Assembly: GCF_000182645.1 (NCBI RefSeq)
Contig: NZ_ACQA01000001.1
Location: forward strand, 124,001-188,000
Reading direction: 5' to 3'
Length of the DNA: 64,000 bases
Origin: Brucella intermedia LMG 3301
GTDB taxonomy: Bacteria; Pseudomonadota; Alphaproteobacteria; Rhizobiales; Rhizobiaceae
The notes beneath the pieces are model-generated. The model was given only the letters and a program-made list of their open reading frames with translations. It ran no database searches and was not told where the DNA came from. Positions 48,157 through 59,106 of the stretch are shown one piece after another (the first letter of the stretch is position 1; every line of letters starts with the position of its first letter). Both the position numbers and the translations under genes were made by a program.

Positions 48157-50961
48157 CTATGCTGCGGCCTGCGACGAGCGGCCGTTTGTCTTGCTGCCAT
48201 TTTCCGCGCCCAGCACACCAAGCAGCTTGCGCCTGATATTGCCCTGACGGGTGGCATTTGAAATCTTGTGGCCCACTAGGTCGGTTACGTAAAAACTGTC
48301 AATCACCTTCTCGCCAAACGTGGTGATATGGGCAGAAGCAATATCCAGCGAAAGGTCGGAAATAAGGCCGGTCAGTTCCGAAAGCAGGCCCGGGCGGTCC
48401 AGGCCTTCCACCTCGATGACTGTGAACTTGTTGGAGAACGTGTTGTTGATCTCGACACGCGGCTCCACCTTGAAAGCCTTGGCGGCCTTCTTCGGCTTGG
48501 TACGCTTGGCCAGAACGTCGGGCAAATGCGCCTTGCCGGACAGGACGTCCTCAATGACCTTGCCGACGCGTTCGGCACGGCGGCGCTCGTCGTCGTCGGT
48601 ATCGAATTCACGGCTGATGAGAATGGTATCGAGCGCCCGCCCGTCGCCGGTGGTGAAAATCTGCGCGTCGACGATGTTGGCCCCTGCCGCCGCGCAGGCG
48701 CCCGTTATGATCGACAGGAGGCGGGGATGGTCGGGCGCCAGCACCGTGATTTCGGTCACGGCCTCGAAGGTGTGTGGCTTCGCCATGGTGGCCAGCGCCC
48801 GCTCGTTGCGGTCGGCTTCGCGGATGAAATGGGCGTGCCGGACCTGATCCTCGAGGCTGACGGTCAGGAAATAGTTGGTGTAGTGGAGGGCCAGATAGGC
48901 ATCGCGCTTGTCCTTGGGCCAGTCGGAAAGCCGTTCTGCCAGCGCCTCTCGCGCCTGATAGTCACGGTCGGCGCGGGACAGTTCCGAGAAACCGCCGGTC
49001 AGGACCAGCTCGGTTTCGTAGAAGAGCGTGCGCAGAAGCTGGCCCTTCCAGCCGTTCCATACACCGGGGCCGACCGCCTTGATGTCGCAGACGGTGAGGA
49101 TCAGGAGAAGCTTCAACCGCTCCATCGTCTGCACTGTATCGGCGAAGTCGATGATGGTCTTGCGATCATTGAGGTCGCGCGATTGCGCCACCATGCTCAT
49201 GGTCAGATGTTCCCGCACAAGCCATTCGACGGTTTCGGTTTCGGCGGGGCTGAGACCGAAGCGGGGACCGAGCTTGCGGGCAATGCGCGCACCGGCAACC
49301 GAGTGGTCTTCCGGTCGCCCCTTGGCGATGTCGTGCAAGAGCAGGGCCACATAAAGCAGGTTGCGGTCGCGCTTCACCGTCGTGATGAGGTGGTTTGAAA
49401 GCGGATGTTCGTTTTCAAGCTCGCCATGCTCGATTTCCGACAGCACAGCGATGCAGCGCAGCAGATGCTCGTCCACCGTATAATGGTGGTACATGTTGAA
49501 CTGCATCATGGCGACGATCTTGCCGAAATCCGGAATGAACTTTCCGAGTACGCCGGATTCGTTCATGCGGCGCAGAATGAGTTCGGGATTGCGCGGCGAG
49601 GTCAGGATTTCGAGAAAAAGCCGGTTGGCTTCGGGATTCTCGCGCAGATCGGCGTTGATAAGTTTCAAGGAGCGGGTGAGGCTTTGCATCGCTTCGGGAT
49701 GAAATTCCAGCCCGTGCTTGTCTGCCAGATGGAAGAGACGGATGATGTTGACCGGGTCCTCCTTGAAAACATCGGGCCGCGCGATGTTGATGCGGTGATT
49801 TTCCGAAACGAAATCGCCGTCTGCGGAAAGCTTGCGCTTGCGCCGTGAAAAGGTGAGGAAGATGCGGTTGAAGCCCGGCACATGCTTGGCCTGCTGCTCC
49901 TCCAGCGCTGCGCTGATGATGCGGGTGAGATCGCCCACATCCTTCGCCACGAGGAAGTAATGCTTCATGAACCGTTCGACATAGTTCTGGCCGGGATGCG
50001 CCGTATAGCCAAGGCGCTGGGCGATTTCCGGCTGGATGTCGAAGGAAAGCCGCTCTTCTGCCTTCAGCGTTGCGAAGTGCATGTGGCACCGCACCGCCCA
50101 GAGAAAATCTTCCGCCTTGTTGAACAGTTTCAGTTCGGCCCGCGACAGAACACCGAGCTTGACCAGCTCTTCCTTCGTCTTGACGCGGTAAAAATACTTG
50201 GTGATCCAGAACAGCGTATGCAGGTCGCGCTGCCCGCCCTTGCCTTCCTTGACGTTCGGCTCGACCAGATAGCGGGTTTCGCCTGCCTTGCGGTGGCGCT
50301 GATCGCGTTCGGCAAGCTTGGCCTGAATGAATTCAGGTCCCGTATCCTTGACGATTTCCTCGTCGAAGCGGCCAACAAGCGATTTGAAGAGTTCGCGATT
50401 GCCGGTGAGAAACCGCGCATCGAGAACTGCCGTGCGGATCGTCATGTCCTCGCGCGCCAGACGGATGCACTCATCGATGTTGCGCGTGGAGTGTCCGACT
50501 TTCAGTCCCATGTCCCACAGCATGTAGAGCATGTATTCGACCACCTGCTCGCCCCACGGAGTCTGCTTGTAGGGCAGCAGAAACAGAAGATCGATATCCG
50601 ACCCTGGCGCCAGCCCGCCGCGCCCGTAGCCGCCCACCGCGACGATGGCCATGTTTTCCGCCTTCGACGGATTGATCATCGGATAGGCTTTGGTGGTGGC
50701 GAATTCGAACAGCGTCTCAATCAGCGTGTCCATCAGAAAGGAAAGGCGTTTGGCGCAGAGCGTGCCGCCGCCGTCCTTCATCAACATGCCTTCCGCGTTG
50801 GCGCGGCCGCGCACCAGCGCGTCCTTCAATGCCTGAAGCACCACTTTGCGCACGGTAGGGCTGGTGTAGTTTTCGTCCGTGGAATCCGCCAGTTCGTTGA
50901 GCTTGCGGCGCAGCGTCTCGGGATTGACGATCTCTTCCAGCTTAAGGTCGTGTGCGCTCAT
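48157..50961 (-). CDS. glnD: [Protein-PII] uridylyltransferase / uridylyl-removing enzyme GlnD
   Basis: This 934-residue nitrogen sensor uridylylates PII when glutamine is low and removes UMP when it is high. The nucleotidyltransferase motif [15 protein letters not shown] occupies 110-124. The HD domain responsible for UMP removal includes His543-Asp544 (LLLHDIAKG). Two C-terminal ACT domains (starting near [14 protein letters not shown] and [14 protein letters not shown]) bind glutamine. The ATG at 50961 yields the usual length; upstream frame to 51066 runs into a repeat. It is first in the glnD-murJ unit. Confidence 0.97.
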   Translation of the reverse strand: MSAHDLKLEEIVNPETLRRKLNELADSTDENYTSPTVRKVVLQALKDALVRGRANAEGMLMKDGGGTLCAKRLSFLMDTLIETLFEFATTKAYPMINPSKAENMAIVAVGGYGRGGLAPGSDIDLLFLLPYKQTPWGEQVVEYMLYMLWDMGLKVGHSTRNIDECIRLAREDMTIRTAVLDARFLTGNRELFKSLVGRFDEEIVKDTGPEFIQAKLAERDQRHRKAGETRYLVEPNVKEGKGGQRDLHTLFWITKYFYRVKTKEELVKLGVLSRAELKLFNKAEDFLWAVRCHMHFATLKAEERLSFDIQPEIAQRLGYTAHPGQNYVERFMKHYFLVAKDVGDLTRIISAALEEQQAKHVPGFNRIFLTFSRRKRKLSADGDFVSENHRINIARPDVFKEDPVNIIRLFHLADKHGLEFHPEAMQSLTRSLKLINADLRENPEANRLFLEILTSPRNPELILRRMNESGVLGKFIPDFGKIVAMMQFNMYHHYTVDEHLLRCIAVLSEIEHGELENEHPLSNHLITTVKRDRNLLYVALLLHDIAKGRPEDHSVAGARIARKLGPRFGLSPAETETVEWLVREHLTMSMVAQSRDLNDRKTIIDFADTVQTMERLKLLLILTVCDIKAVGPGVWNGWKGQLLRTLFYETELVLTGGFSELSRADRDYQAREALAERLSDWPKDKRDAYLALHYTNYFLTVSLEDQVRHAHFIREADRNERALATMAKPHTFEAVTEITVLAPDHPRLLSIITGACAAAGANIVDAQIFTTGDGRALDTILISREFDTDDDERRRAERVGKVIEDVLSGKAHLPDVLAKRTKPKKAAKAFKVEPRVEINNTFSNKFTVIEVEGLDRPGLLSELTGLISDLSLDIASAHITTFGEKVIDSFYVTDLVGHKISNATRQGNIRRKLLGVLGAENGSKTNGRSSQAAA

Positions 50962-51012
50962 GCGGCATGTAGATCCGGTTTGCGGGGAAAGGATAGTGGA
51001 CGATGGCCATCC

Positions 51013-51118
51013 TAGAGCATTTCCAGCAAAAGTGCGAAGCGGTTTTGCGTGTGGCAAATGCGACAAAACAAATACTTAGCGCGGTTCCGACGATTCCGTT
51101 TTAACCGGAACCGCTCAA
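51013..51118. repeat. 106-bp composite intergenic repeat upstream of glnD
   Basis: The element runs from TAGAGC (51013-51018) to GCTCAA (51113-51118). Its left part (51017-51049) is the exact reverse complement of 14127-14159. Its right part has inverted arms GCGGTTCCG (51081-51089) and CGGAACCGC (51106-51114). The length and palindromic character recall the roughly 105-bp Bru-RS elements of Brucella, but identity with them was not tested. Confidence 0.78.
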
Positions 51119-51133
51119 TAGCCGCTTTTATGC

Positions 51134-51157
51134 AAAGGCCGGGGAGACCCCGGCCTT
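51134..51157 (-). terminator. Terminator of the malic enzyme gene
   Basis: A perfect 10-bp stem (AAGGCCGGGG, 51135-51144, with CCCCGGCCTT, 51148-51157) has a 3-base loop. On the minus strand it is followed by TTTGC and an A-rich stretch. It lies 23 bases after the malic enzyme stop. The U-run is short. Confidence 0.75.
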
Positions 51158-51179
51158 CGTATTACTATTCGCTGATCTT

Positions 51180-53474
51180 TCAGTTCGTCGCATTGTAGGC
51201 GGTGATTGCCGCCATGTTGACGATGTCGGAATCCTTCGCACCGATGGTGACGATCTGAGCAGGCTTGTCGAGGCCGACGAGCAGCGGGCCGATGATGGTT
51301 GCGCCACCCAGCTCCTGCAGCATGTCGGCGGCAATCGACGCAGAGTGATTGTCGGGTGTGACGATCACATTGGCCGGACCCGACAGGCGGATGAACGGAT
51401 ATTGTTCCATCAGCTTGGGGTTCAGCGCCACATCGGCACTCATTTCGCCGTCGAATTCGAAATCCACATGGCGCGTTGCAAGAATGCGGACGGCTTCCTG
51501 AATGCGGGCGGAACGTTCGCCGCCCATATGGCCGAAGGTCGAGAAGGCGGTGAGCGCCACGCGCGGTACATAACCCATGCGGCGCGCCATGCCCGCAGCC
51601 TCTACTGCGATATCGGCAAGCTCGGCTGCGGTCGGCATTTCATGGACGGCAGTATCGGCGATAAACACGGTGCGCCCACGGCAGAGCGCGATGGAAACGC
51701 CAACCACGCGATGGCCGGGCTTGGAATCGATGACGCGACGCACGTCGTCGAGACCCGTCGCATAATTGCGGGTCACGCCCGTCACCATGCCATCCGCATC
51801 ACCCAGCGCCACCATGCATGCCGCAAAATGATTGCGGTCATTGTTGATGAGGCGGTGGCAATCGCGCGTCAGGTAGCCCTTGCGCTGTAACTTCTCGTAG
51901 AGATAGTCGGCGTAGGCCGCATTGCGGCTCGACAGGCGCGCATTGATGATTTCGATGCCCGGACGGTCGAGGTCGAGACCGGCAGCCTTCGCCGTATCCT
52001 GCACCCGTTCCTCGCGGCCCACCAGAATAGCGGTGCCGAGCCCCTGATTGACGTAGGAAACGGCAGCACGCATCACCTGTTCTTCCTCGCCTTCGGCAAA
52101 GACGATGCGCTTCGGCTGGCGGCGCACGCGTTCATAGATGCCGCGAAGGGTCGAGGCGATCGGATCGCGACGGGCCGACAGTTCGCGCTTGTAGCCTTCG
52201 ATGTCGGCAATGGCGCGTCCGGCAACGCCGGTTTCCATCGCGGCCTTGGCGACGGCAGCCGAGACGGATGCAAGCAGGCGCGGGTCGAACGGCACCGGGA
52301 TGATGTAGTTCGGGCCGAAGCGCGGGCGGCTCCCCTGATAGGCAGCGACAACATCGTCGGGCACGTCCTCACGGGCAAGTTCGGCCAGCGCGTTGACGGC
52401 GGCGATTTTCATCGCATCGTTGATGGTGGTCGCACGCACGTCGAGCGCGCCGCGGAAGATGTAGGGGAAGCCAAGCACGTTGTTGACCTGGTTCGGATAA
52501 TCCGAACGGCCAGTCGCAACGATGGCGTCGTCGCGGATGCGCGCCACTTCTTCAGGCGTCACTTCCGGGTCGGGATTGGCCATGGCGAAGATGATCGGGT
52601 TCGGCGCCATGGAGCGCACCATGTCTTCCGTGAACGCGCCTTTGGCCGAAAGGCCGAACACCACATCCGCGCCATTCATGGCATCCGCCAGCGACCGCTT
52701 GTCGGTCTTTACCGCATGCGCCGATTTCCACTGGTTCATGCCCTCTTCGCGACCCTGCCAGACGACGCCCTTGGTGTCGCACAAGATGACGTTTTCTGAA
52801 GCAAAGCCCATGGCCTTGATGAGTTCTATACAGGCGATGCCGGCTGATCCCGCGCCATTGCAGACGAGCTTCGTCGTCTTCATGTCGCGACCCGTCAGAT
52901 GCAGCGCATTGATGAGGCCGGCGGCGGCGATGATGGCCGTTCCATGCTGGTCATCGTGGAAAACGGGAATGTCCATCAGTTCGCGCAGGCGACTCTCGAT
53001 GATGAAGCAGTCGGGCGCCTTGATATCTTCCAGATTGATGCCGCCGAAGGACGGGCCGAGATAGCGCACCGCATTGATGAAAGCGTCGATATCGGTGGTG
53101 TCGACTTCAAGATCGATGGAGTCGACATCGGCAAAGCGCTTGAACAGCACGGCCTTGCCTTCCATGACGGGCTTGGATGCGAGCGCACCCAGATTGCCGA
53201 GGCCCAGAATGGCGGTGCCGTTCGAAATGACGGCGACCAGATTGCCCTTCGCCGTATAGTCGTAGGCGCGGGCGGCGTCTTCGGCGATTGCCTTTACGGG
53301 CACGGCAACGCCCGGAGAATAGGCGAGCGACAGATCGCGCTGCGTGGTCATGGGCTTGGTGGGGTTGATCTCCAGCTTGCCCGGGCGACCCTGCGCGTGA
53401 AAGTCTAGCGCTTCCTTCTCACTGGCTGTGGGTGCGCGTTCTGATGTGTTGCCCTTCGGCGTCGAGGCTGGCAT
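51180..53474 (-). CDS. maeB: NADP-dependent malic enzyme with phosphotransacetylase-like C-terminal domain
   Basis: This 764-residue two-domain protein decarboxylates malate to pyruvate. The malic enzyme half (about 1-440) shows YSPGVAVPV, the HDDQHGTAI block with metal ligands, and the NADP-binding VCNGAGSAGIACIEL. The C-terminal half (about 450-764) is phosphotransacetylase-like (RKGYLTRDCHRLINNDRNHFAA), as in MaeB, where it is regulatory and lacks transacetylase activity. The ATG at 53474 has GGAGGGA three bases upstream; an upstream frame start at 53525 is less likely. It is monocistronic and divergent from mutS across 155 bases. Confidence 0.95.
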   Translation of the reverse strand: MPASTPKGNTSERAPTASEKEALDFHAQGRPGKLEINPTKPMTTQRDLSLAYSPGVAVPVKAIAEDAARAYDYTAKGNLVAVISNGTAILGLGNLGALASKPVMEGKAVLFKRFADVDSIDLEVDTTDIDAFINAVRYLGPSFGGINLEDIKAPDCFIIESRLRELMDIPVFHDDQHGTAIIAAAGLINALHLTGRDMKTTKLVCNGAGSAGIACIELIKAMGFASENVILCDTKGVVWQGREEGMNQWKSAHAVKTDKRSLADAMNGADVVFGLSAKGAFTEDMVRSMAPNPIIFAMANPDPEVTPEEVARIRDDAIVATGRSDYPNQVNNVLGFPYIFRGALDVRATTINDAMKIAAVNALAELAREDVPDDVVAAYQGSRPRFGPNYIIPVPFDPRLLASVSAAVAKAAMETGVAGRAIADIEGYKRELSARRDPIASTLRGIYERVRRQPKRIVFAEGEEEQVMRAAVSYVNQGLGTAILVGREERVQDTAKAAGLDLDRPGIEIINARLSSRNAAYADYLYEKLQRKGYLTRDCHRLINNDRNHFAACMVALGDADGMVTGVTRNYATGLDDVRRVIDSKPGHRVVGVSIALCRGRTVFIADTAVHEMPTAAELADIAVEAAGMARRMGYVPRVALTAFSTFGHMGGERSARIQEAVRILATRHVDFEFDGEMSADVALNPKLMEQYPFIRLSGPANVIVTPDNHSASIAADMLQELGGATIIGPLLVGLDKPAQIVTIGAKDSDIVNMAAITAYNATN

Positions 53475-53629
53475 GTTCCCTCCGGTTTCATCTGCGGGAG
53501 AACCTCGATAGCGCCAGTCACGCATTGTGTAAACAGCGCTTGCGGGAATAGATATTCATCCAAAAACGATGGAATACGAAATTTTATGACCCTGGCATTG
53601 TTTGCCAGGCAATAAATGAAGGTTTACCG

Positions 53630-56362
53630 ATGGAATCGAAGGCGAGCGAAAATATGTTGGAAGCGGAAGAAGATGCCGCCGAGGCAGCGCCCGTTCGCCT
53701 GACGCCCATGATGGAGCAATATATCGAGATCAAGGCCGCGAATGTCGATTCGCTGCTCTTTTATCGCATGGGCGATTTCTACGAATTGTTCTTCGATGAC
53801 GCCGTGGAGGCATCTGGGGCGCTGGGCATTACGCTTACCAAGCGCGGCAAACATCTGGGCGAGGATATTCCGATGTGCGGCGTGCCTGTCCATGCCGCCG
53901 ACGATTATCTGCAAAAGCTGATCGCCAAGGGCTACCGGGTTGCAGTCTGCGAGCAGGTTGAAGACCCGGCGGAAGCGAAGAAGCGCGGCTCCAAATCCGT
54001 GGTGAAGCGCGATGTGATCCGCCTCGTCACGCCCGGCACGCTGACTGAGGAAAAGCTGCTGGACCCAGCGCAAGCCAATTTCCTGATGGCGATGGGGCGC
54101 ACGCGCGGCGATGGCGCACTGGCGCTTGCCTGGATCGATATTTCTACCGGCACCTTCCGCGTGGCGGAAACAACGCCCGATCGGCTTTTCGCCGATGTGA
54201 TGCGGGTGGATCCGCGTGAGCTGGTGGTAGCCGACAGCGCCTTCCACGATGAGGAATTGCGCCCCGTCTTCGATCTGGTCGGCAAGGCGGTGACGCCGCA
54301 ACCGGCGACACTTTTCGACAGCGCGGCTGCGGAAGCGCGTATCCAGCGCTATTTCAACGTCGCGACGCTGGATGGCTTCGGCCAGTTCAGCCGCTCCGAG
54401 CTGTCGGCGATTTCCGGCGCGATTGCCTATATCGAAAAGACGCAGATTTCCGAGCGTCCGCCCCTGATGCGACCGGAACGCGAGCATGAGGGCGGTACGC
54501 TTTTCATCGACCCGGCCACACGCGCCAGCCTGGAGCTTGCCCGCACCATGTCGGGCAACCGCGACGGCAGCCTGTTGAAGGCAGTTGATCGCACGGTGAC
54601 TGGCGGTGGGGCGCGGCTTCTCGCCGAGCGCCTGACCGCGCCGCTCACCAATCCGAAGGAAATTGCGCTGCGGCTTGATTCCGTTTCCTGGTTCCTGAGC
54701 GAGCCGTCGCTCTGCGAAGCCATGCGTGCGGAACTGAAAGGTGTGGCGGATATGCCGCGCGCGCTTTCGCGCCTTGCGGTCGGACGCGGCGGGCCGCGCG
54801 ATCTGGGCAGCCTCGCGCGGGGTTTCGAGGCTGCGCACACGATTGCAAACCTGTTGGAAAGTGCGTTGCTGCCGGACGAACTGGCACATGCCCGCGATGC
54901 CGTCAGCGCCATGCCCGCCATCTTTACCGCGCATCTTGACCGGGCCCTGGCCGACGAATTGCCGCTTCTCAAACGCGAAGGCGGTTTCGTGCGGGCAGGC
55001 TATAATGCCGAGCTTGATGAAATGCGGGCCTTGCGCGATCAGTCACGCCGCGTAATCGCCGGTCTCCAGGCTGATTATATAGAAGAGACCGGCATCAAGT
55101 CGCTCAAGATCAAGCACAACAATGTGCTTGGCTATTTCATCGAGGTGACTGCCAACAACGCCGGGGCGATGACGGATACGGATGAAGCCAAGGGCCGTTT
55201 CATCCACCGGCAGACCATGGCCAATGCGATGCGCTTTACCACGACCGAGCTGGCGGAACTGGAAAGCAAGATCGCCAATGCCGCAGACCGCGCCTTGTCC
55301 ATCGAGCTTGCCGTGTTCGAGGAACTGACGGCGGAGGCCGTCTCCCATGCCGACAGCATCCGAGCGGCTGCATCGGCGCTCGCGGTTTTCGACGTTTCGG
55401 CAGCGCTCGCCGTGCTGGCGGATGAGCAGGGCTATTGCCGCCCGCAGGTCGATGACAGCCTGTCCTTCAATATCGTGGCAGGCCGTCATCCGGTGGTCGA
55501 ACAGGCCCTGCGACGTCAGGCGGCCAATCCGTTCGTCGCCAATGATTGCGATCTCTCCCCACAGAAGGATGGAGGCAACGGTGCGATCTGGCTTCTGACC
55601 GGCCCGAACATGGGCGGTAAATCGACATTCCTGCGCCAGAACGCTTTGATTGCCATTCTCGCACAGATGGGTTCCTTCGTCCCTGCCGGTTCCGCGCAGA
55701 TTGGTGTCGTGGATCGCCTGTTCAGCCGTGTCGGCGCTTCCGACGATCTGGCGCGCGGGCGTTCAACCTTCATGGTCGAAATGGTGGAAACGGCAGCGAT
55801 CCTCAATCAGGCAGGCGAGCGTTCGCTGGTGATTCTTGACGAGATCGGGCGCGGTACGGCGACTTTCGACGGGCTTTCCATTGCCTGGGCTGCGGTCGAA
55901 TATCTGCATGAGAAGAACCGCTGCCGTGCGCTGTTTGCCACGCATTTCCACGAAATGACGGCACTTTCGGAAAAGCTGGAGCGGCTTTCCAACGTCACCA
56001 TGCGGGTGAAGGAATGGGACAATGATGTCGTCTTCCTGCATGAAGTGGCAAAGGGGGCTGCCGACCGTTCCTACGGCGTGCAGGTCGCGCGTCTTGCCGG
56101 TCTGCCCGAGGCGGTCGTCAATCGTGCGCGCGATGTGCTGCACCAGCTGGAAGCCGGTGAAACTTCCGGCAAGGCGGACAAGCTGATCGATGATCTGCCG
56201 CTGTTCTCCGTCGTCTTGCAGCAGGAAAAGCCGAAGCCGCAGGTGCAAATGAAGGACAGCGAACTGGCGAAAGCCGTCTCTGCCATCAGCCCTGACGAAC
56301 TGACGCCCCGTGAAGCGCTCGACCTGATTTATAAGTTGAAGGAACTGGCCGGAAAGGCGTGA
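53630..56362 (+). CDS. mutS: DNA mismatch repair protein MutS
   Basis: This 910-residue ATPase recognises mismatches and recruits MutL. The mismatch-binding Phe-X-Glu is Phe50-Tyr-Glu52 in MGDFYELF. The ATPase has Walker [11 protein letters not shown] (657-666), Walker [15 protein letters not shown], the ATHFHEMT motif and the dimerisation C-terminus. All domains are full length, so the strain should be mismatch-repair proficient at this step. It is monocistronic; a pair of palindromic repeat units follows the stop. Confidence 0.97.
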   Translation: MESKASENMLEAEEDAAEAAPVRLTPMMEQYIEIKAANVDSLLFYRMGDFYELFFDDAVEASGALGITLTKRGKHLGEDIPMCGVPVHAADDYLQKLIAKGYRVAVCEQVEDPAEAKKRGSKSVVKRDVIRLVTPGTLTEEKLLDPAQANFLMAMGRTRGDGALALAWIDISTGTFRVAETTPDRLFADVMRVDPRELVVADSAFHDEELRPVFDLVGKAVTPQPATLFDSAAAEARIQRYFNVATLDGFGQFSRSELSAISGAIAYIEKTQISERPPLMRPEREHEGGTLFIDPATRASLELARTMSGNRDGSLLKAVDRTVTGGGARLLAERLTAPLTNPKEIALRLDSVSWFLSEPSLCEAMRAELKGVADMPRALSRLAVGRGGPRDLGSLARGFEAAHTIANLLESALLPDELAHARDAVSAMPAIFTAHLDRALADELPLLKREGGFVRAGYNAELDEMRALRDQSRRVIAGLQADYIEETGIKSLKIKHNNVLGYFIEVTANNAGAMTDTDEAKGRFIHRQTMANAMRFTTTELAELESKIANAADRALSIELAVFEELTAEAVSHADSIRAAASALAVFDVSAALAVLADEQGYCRPQVDDSLSFNIVAGRHPVVEQALRRQAANPFVANDCDLSPQKDGGNGAIWLLTGPNMGGKSTFLRQNALIAILAQMGSFVPAGSAQIGVVDRLFSRVGASDDLARGRSTFMVEMVETAAILNQAGERSLVILDEIGRGTATFDGLSIAWAAVEYLHEKNRCRALFATHFHEMTALSEKLERLSNVTMRVKEWDNDVVFLHEVAKGAADRSYGVQVARLAGLPEAVVNRARDVLHQLEAGETSGKADKLIDDLPLFSVVLQQEKPKPQVQMKDSELAKAVSAISPDELTPREALDLIYKLKELAGKA

Positions 56363-56371
56363 GATTCTGGA

Positions 56372-56501
56372 CCCTCGCCCTTCGAGGCTTCGCTATGCTC
56401 CGCACCTCAGGGTGAGGGCGTCGAGTTTTCCGGCGAGGGGTATCCAGATGATTTCCCCTCATCCTGAGGAGGCCCGTAGGGCCGTCTCGAAGGGCCAGGG
56501 G
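56372..56501. repeat. Pair of inverted 47-bp palindromic repeat units
   Basis: Unit 1 (56372-56418) and unit 2 (56455-56501) are related in inverted orientation: the reverse complement of unit 1 starts CCCTCACCCTGAGG and unit 2 contains CCCTCATCCTGAGG, with CTCGAAGGGC shared near the other end. They resemble the common REP-like sequences of Rhizobiales. They fill the space between the convergent mutS and olsB genes. Confidence 0.8.
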
Positions 56502-56514
56502 AAATATCTACAGA

Positions 56515-57408
56515 CTAAACAAACCTGTTCGCTTCAGCGCCGTAATAAGTAATGTAGCGGCTGGAGATGCGCTCAATTGGCAGGATGATGAACACATCGG
56601 TAGTGCCGAATGCTTCGTCGATCACGGCACCATCCCCAATCATCGCGCCAAGGCGCAGATAGCCTTTCACCAGCGGCGGCATCGAGAAGAGTGCAACCTT
56701 GTTGTTGATGGCTTCCTTCGGCATCAGGTCCATGGCCTGATAGCGGTGCGGCAGGGCGCGCACGTCCCAGTCCGGGGTGGCCCGGCAGTTGTGATGCAGG
56801 AACGACAGACCGAGCGCATGCGCGGCAGGCACGGCCCCGTGGAAGGAGGCGCAGCCGAACATCACATCGATGGAGTGGCGTCGGCAGTAGGCCCAGGCAC
56901 CTTGCCACAGCAGCTCGACGGTGCGCTTGGAGCGATATTCCGCCTTCACGCAGGAGCGACCCAGTTCGAGCAGACGAAGATTTGGGCGCGAAAGGGCCAG
57001 ACGCTGCACGTCATATTCATCGGCGGAGTAGAAGCCGAGCGCTTTGTCGGCCTGATCGCTCCGCATCAGACGATAGGTGCCGACAATCTGCTGGTGTTCC
57101 GGCACGGGCAGGGCGGTATCGTAAACAAGCAGATGATCGCAAATAGCGTCGAAGCGGTCGGCATCGCGAAGCTCCACAGCCTCGATGCTTTCGCGGCGCG
57201 CACCCATTTCGTCGAAGAAGACACGAAAGCGCAATTCCTGCGCGGCTTCCACGGCCTCAGGTGAATTGGCAAGCCGTACTTCCAGCGATCCGATGCGTCC
57301 CAGAACGATGGGATCGCCGCCGGACGCGAACAGCGCCTGTTGTGCTTCTAAGCCTGACATGACGGTATCATCAATGATTTGCTGGTCCATTCCAAGCAGT
57401 ACTGTCAT
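56515..57408 (-). CDS. olsB: Ornithine lipid synthesis N-acyltransferase OlsB
   Basis: This 297-residue GNAT-like acyltransferase transfers a 3-hydroxyacyl chain from ACP to the alpha-amino group of ornithine, making lyso-ornithine lipid. The family signatures are visible: LRFRVFFDEMGA near residue 55, ICDHLLVYD, GTYRLMR, and LELGRSCVKAEYRSKRTVELLW. The partner O-acyltransferase OlsA is not in the window. It is monocistronic. About 270 bases upstream hold no recognisable gene and are moderately AT-rich. Confidence 0.93.
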   Translation of the reverse strand: MTVLLGMDQQIIDDTVMSGLEAQQALFASGGDPIVLGRIGSLEVRLANSPEAVEAAQELRFRVFFDEMGARRESIEAVELRDADRFDAICDHLLVYDTALPVPEHQQIVGTYRLMRSDQADKALGFYSADEYDVQRLALSRPNLRLLELGRSCVKAEYRSKRTVELLWQGAWAYCRRHSIDVMFGCASFHGAVPAAHALGLSFLHHNCRATPDWDVRALPHRYQAMDLMPKEAINNKVALFSMPPLVKGYLRLGAMIGDGAVIDEAFGTTDVFIILPIERISSRYITYYGAEANRFV

Positions 57409-57679
57409 GATGATGGCTCCTGATTTGTCTATTCACGTATTCCTGAACGGCTTTCCCACCGATATTTCAGCAGGAACCATTCCAATCCATGTTCGGACAA
57501 GATTGCGTGGACACGACGTCCAGTTCCGCCGAAGCATTACAGATTCAGTGCTACGCGAGGATGACAGAAGCATGTCACCAATGTGTCAATTCAAGTGGAT
57601 GGACCGTATCCTCTTCAAAAATCTTATAATTTCACGAGATTAAATTATGCGAAAGGCTGAAACCGATCAAGCTGCCTTG

Positions 57680-58162
57680 TCAGCGGGCGGCCCGCTCGCG
57701 ACGCCAGCCGAGAAATTCTTCCAGAATGATGAGCCCAGCGCCGATGGTTATGAACGTGTCGGCGAGATTGAACACGGCGAATGACCATGTCGGCAGGTGG
57801 AACAGAATATAGTCCACGACATAGCCGTGCATCACCCGGTCGATCAGATTGCCGATAGCCCCCCCGACGACAAGCGCAAAACCGTAACGCGCGAAAATGC
57901 GGTCCGGAGCGTTGGTCCACCACAGATAAAGCACGAACAGGATAACTGCGGCAGTGATCGCGACCAGTCCCCAGTCGTGCAGCCAGGCCAGCATGGAAAA
58001 GGCGATGCCTTCATTGTGCGTGCGGAACAATGCGAGAAACGGCAGAAGGTCGATCTGCTGGCCGTAGCCCATCCGTGTTTCCACCAGATGCTTGACGCCC
58101 TGATCGATCAGTATGGTGAGAATGACGACAAAAAGTGAGGACCAGACAGCGTGCCGCTTCAT
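57680..58162 (-). CDS. lspA: Lipoprotein signal peptidase (signal peptidase II)
   Basis: This 160-residue inner-membrane aspartyl protease cleaves prolipoprotein signal peptides after lipidation. It has four hydrophobic helices, and the catalytic dyad is Asp117 (VVDYI) and Asp135 (FNLAD). The conserved Asp20, Asn104 and Asp108 (GNLIDRV) are also present. Its ATG overlaps the stop of the upstream rRNA methyltransferase gene by four bases (ATGA), implying coupled translation. It would mature the L,D-transpeptidase lipoprotein at 43.4 kb. Confidence 0.96.
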   Translation of the reverse strand: MKRHAVWSSLFVVILTILIDQGVKHLVETRMGYGQQIDLLPFLALFRTHNEGIAFSMLAWLHDWGLVAITAAVILFVLYLWWTNAPDRIFARYGFALVVGGAIGNLIDRVMHGYVVDYILFHLPTWSFAVFNLADTFITIGAGLIILEEFLGWRRERAAR

Positions 58163-59040
58163 CCGGAAGCCCTTTCATCAAGCGTGAGCGCGTCGCGACG
58201 GATTTCGTAGAGCATCACGCCGGTGGCAATGGCAAGATTGAGAGAATCGGCACGTCCCGCCTGCGGGATGCGGGCAAGCTTGTCGCAGGCACCGGCAAGG
58301 CTGTCCGGCAGGCCCTGCTGCTCATTGCCCATCATCAGCACGACCGGCTTGTTGGCATAGGGAATGGTGCGATAGTCGACCGCGCCTTTCAGGTGCGTGC
58401 CGACGACGAGACCGGACACGCCTTTGCGCCAGTTGAGGAAATCGGCTTCGCTCACCTTATAGAGCGGCATGGAAAAGACCGAGCCCATGGTGGCCCGCAC
58501 GGTTTCCAGCGAATAGGGATCGGTCGTGTCGCCGATCAGAATAACGCCCTTGGCGCTGACCGCATCCGCGGTGCGGATGACAGTGCCAAGATTGCCCGGG
58601 TCACGCACGCGGTCGAGCGCGATATAGACGTCGTTGCCCTTTGGCTTGAGGCTTGCAAGCGGGCGGTACTGCTGCTCGAAGACGCCGACCACCATCTGCG
58701 GATTATCGCGGCGGGTAATGGCGGCCATGATCTTTTCGGTCACTTCCAGCACCAGTCCGCCCTTGGCGAAGGTGCGGGCGGCGACCTGCTCAACCATTTT
58801 GTTGCCCTTGCCGGATTTCGCAAAGACAAGCGTCTTGATGCGCCAGTCCTGTTCCAGCGCGTCGATGACAAGCTTCAGCCCTTCGGCCAGAAACACGCCC
58901 TGCTGGTCGCGGAATTTTTTCAGCGCCAGCGAGCGCAGGTCCTTCACAATGGGATTGGTAAGGCTGGTGACTTCCTTGACCTGTCCGACTTTCGAATATT
59001 CGGCCCGTTGGCCTTTTGAGAAATCGTCGTCACGGCTCAT
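58159..59040 (-). CDS. TrmH/SpoU family RNA 2'-O-methyltransferase
   Basis: This 293-residue SPOUT methyltransferase shows the three family motifs: [20 protein letters not shown], the GNEQQGL loop and the knotted C-terminal [13 protein letters not shown]. An N-terminal substrate-binding domain ([20 protein letters not shown]) fits RlmB/TsnR-like rRNA enzymes. Its start overlaps by ATGA the restored end of the RlmI-like gene upstream, and its end overlaps lspA by ATGA. The three genes therefore look like one tightly coupled operon. Confidence 0.92.
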   Translation of the reverse strand: MSRDDDFSKGQRAEYSKVGQVKEVTSLTNPIVKDLRSLALKKFRDQQGVFLAEGLKLVIDALEQDWRIKTLVFAKSGKGNKMVEQVAARTFAKGGLVLEVTEKIMAAITRRDNPQMVVGVFEQQYRPLASLKPKGNDVYIALDRVRDPGNLGTVIRTADAVSAKGVILIGDTTDPYSLETVRATMGSVFSMPLYKVSEADFLNWRKGVSGLVVGTHLKGAVDYRTIPYANKPVVLMMGNEQQGLPDSLAGACDKLARIPQAGRADSLNLAIATGVMLYEIRRDALTLDERASG

Positions 59041-59106
59041 TTTGCTACCCAGCGGCTGAACATGGATGTGGAAAGCGCGCGCCCTTTCGACTGGTCGGCG
59101 GAACGT

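Noticed and set aside
53630..56362. mutS defect as the cause of the two frameshifts
   Set aside because: MutS is full length with intact Phe50-X-Glu52, Walker A and Walker B, so the sequence gives no support for a mutator state.
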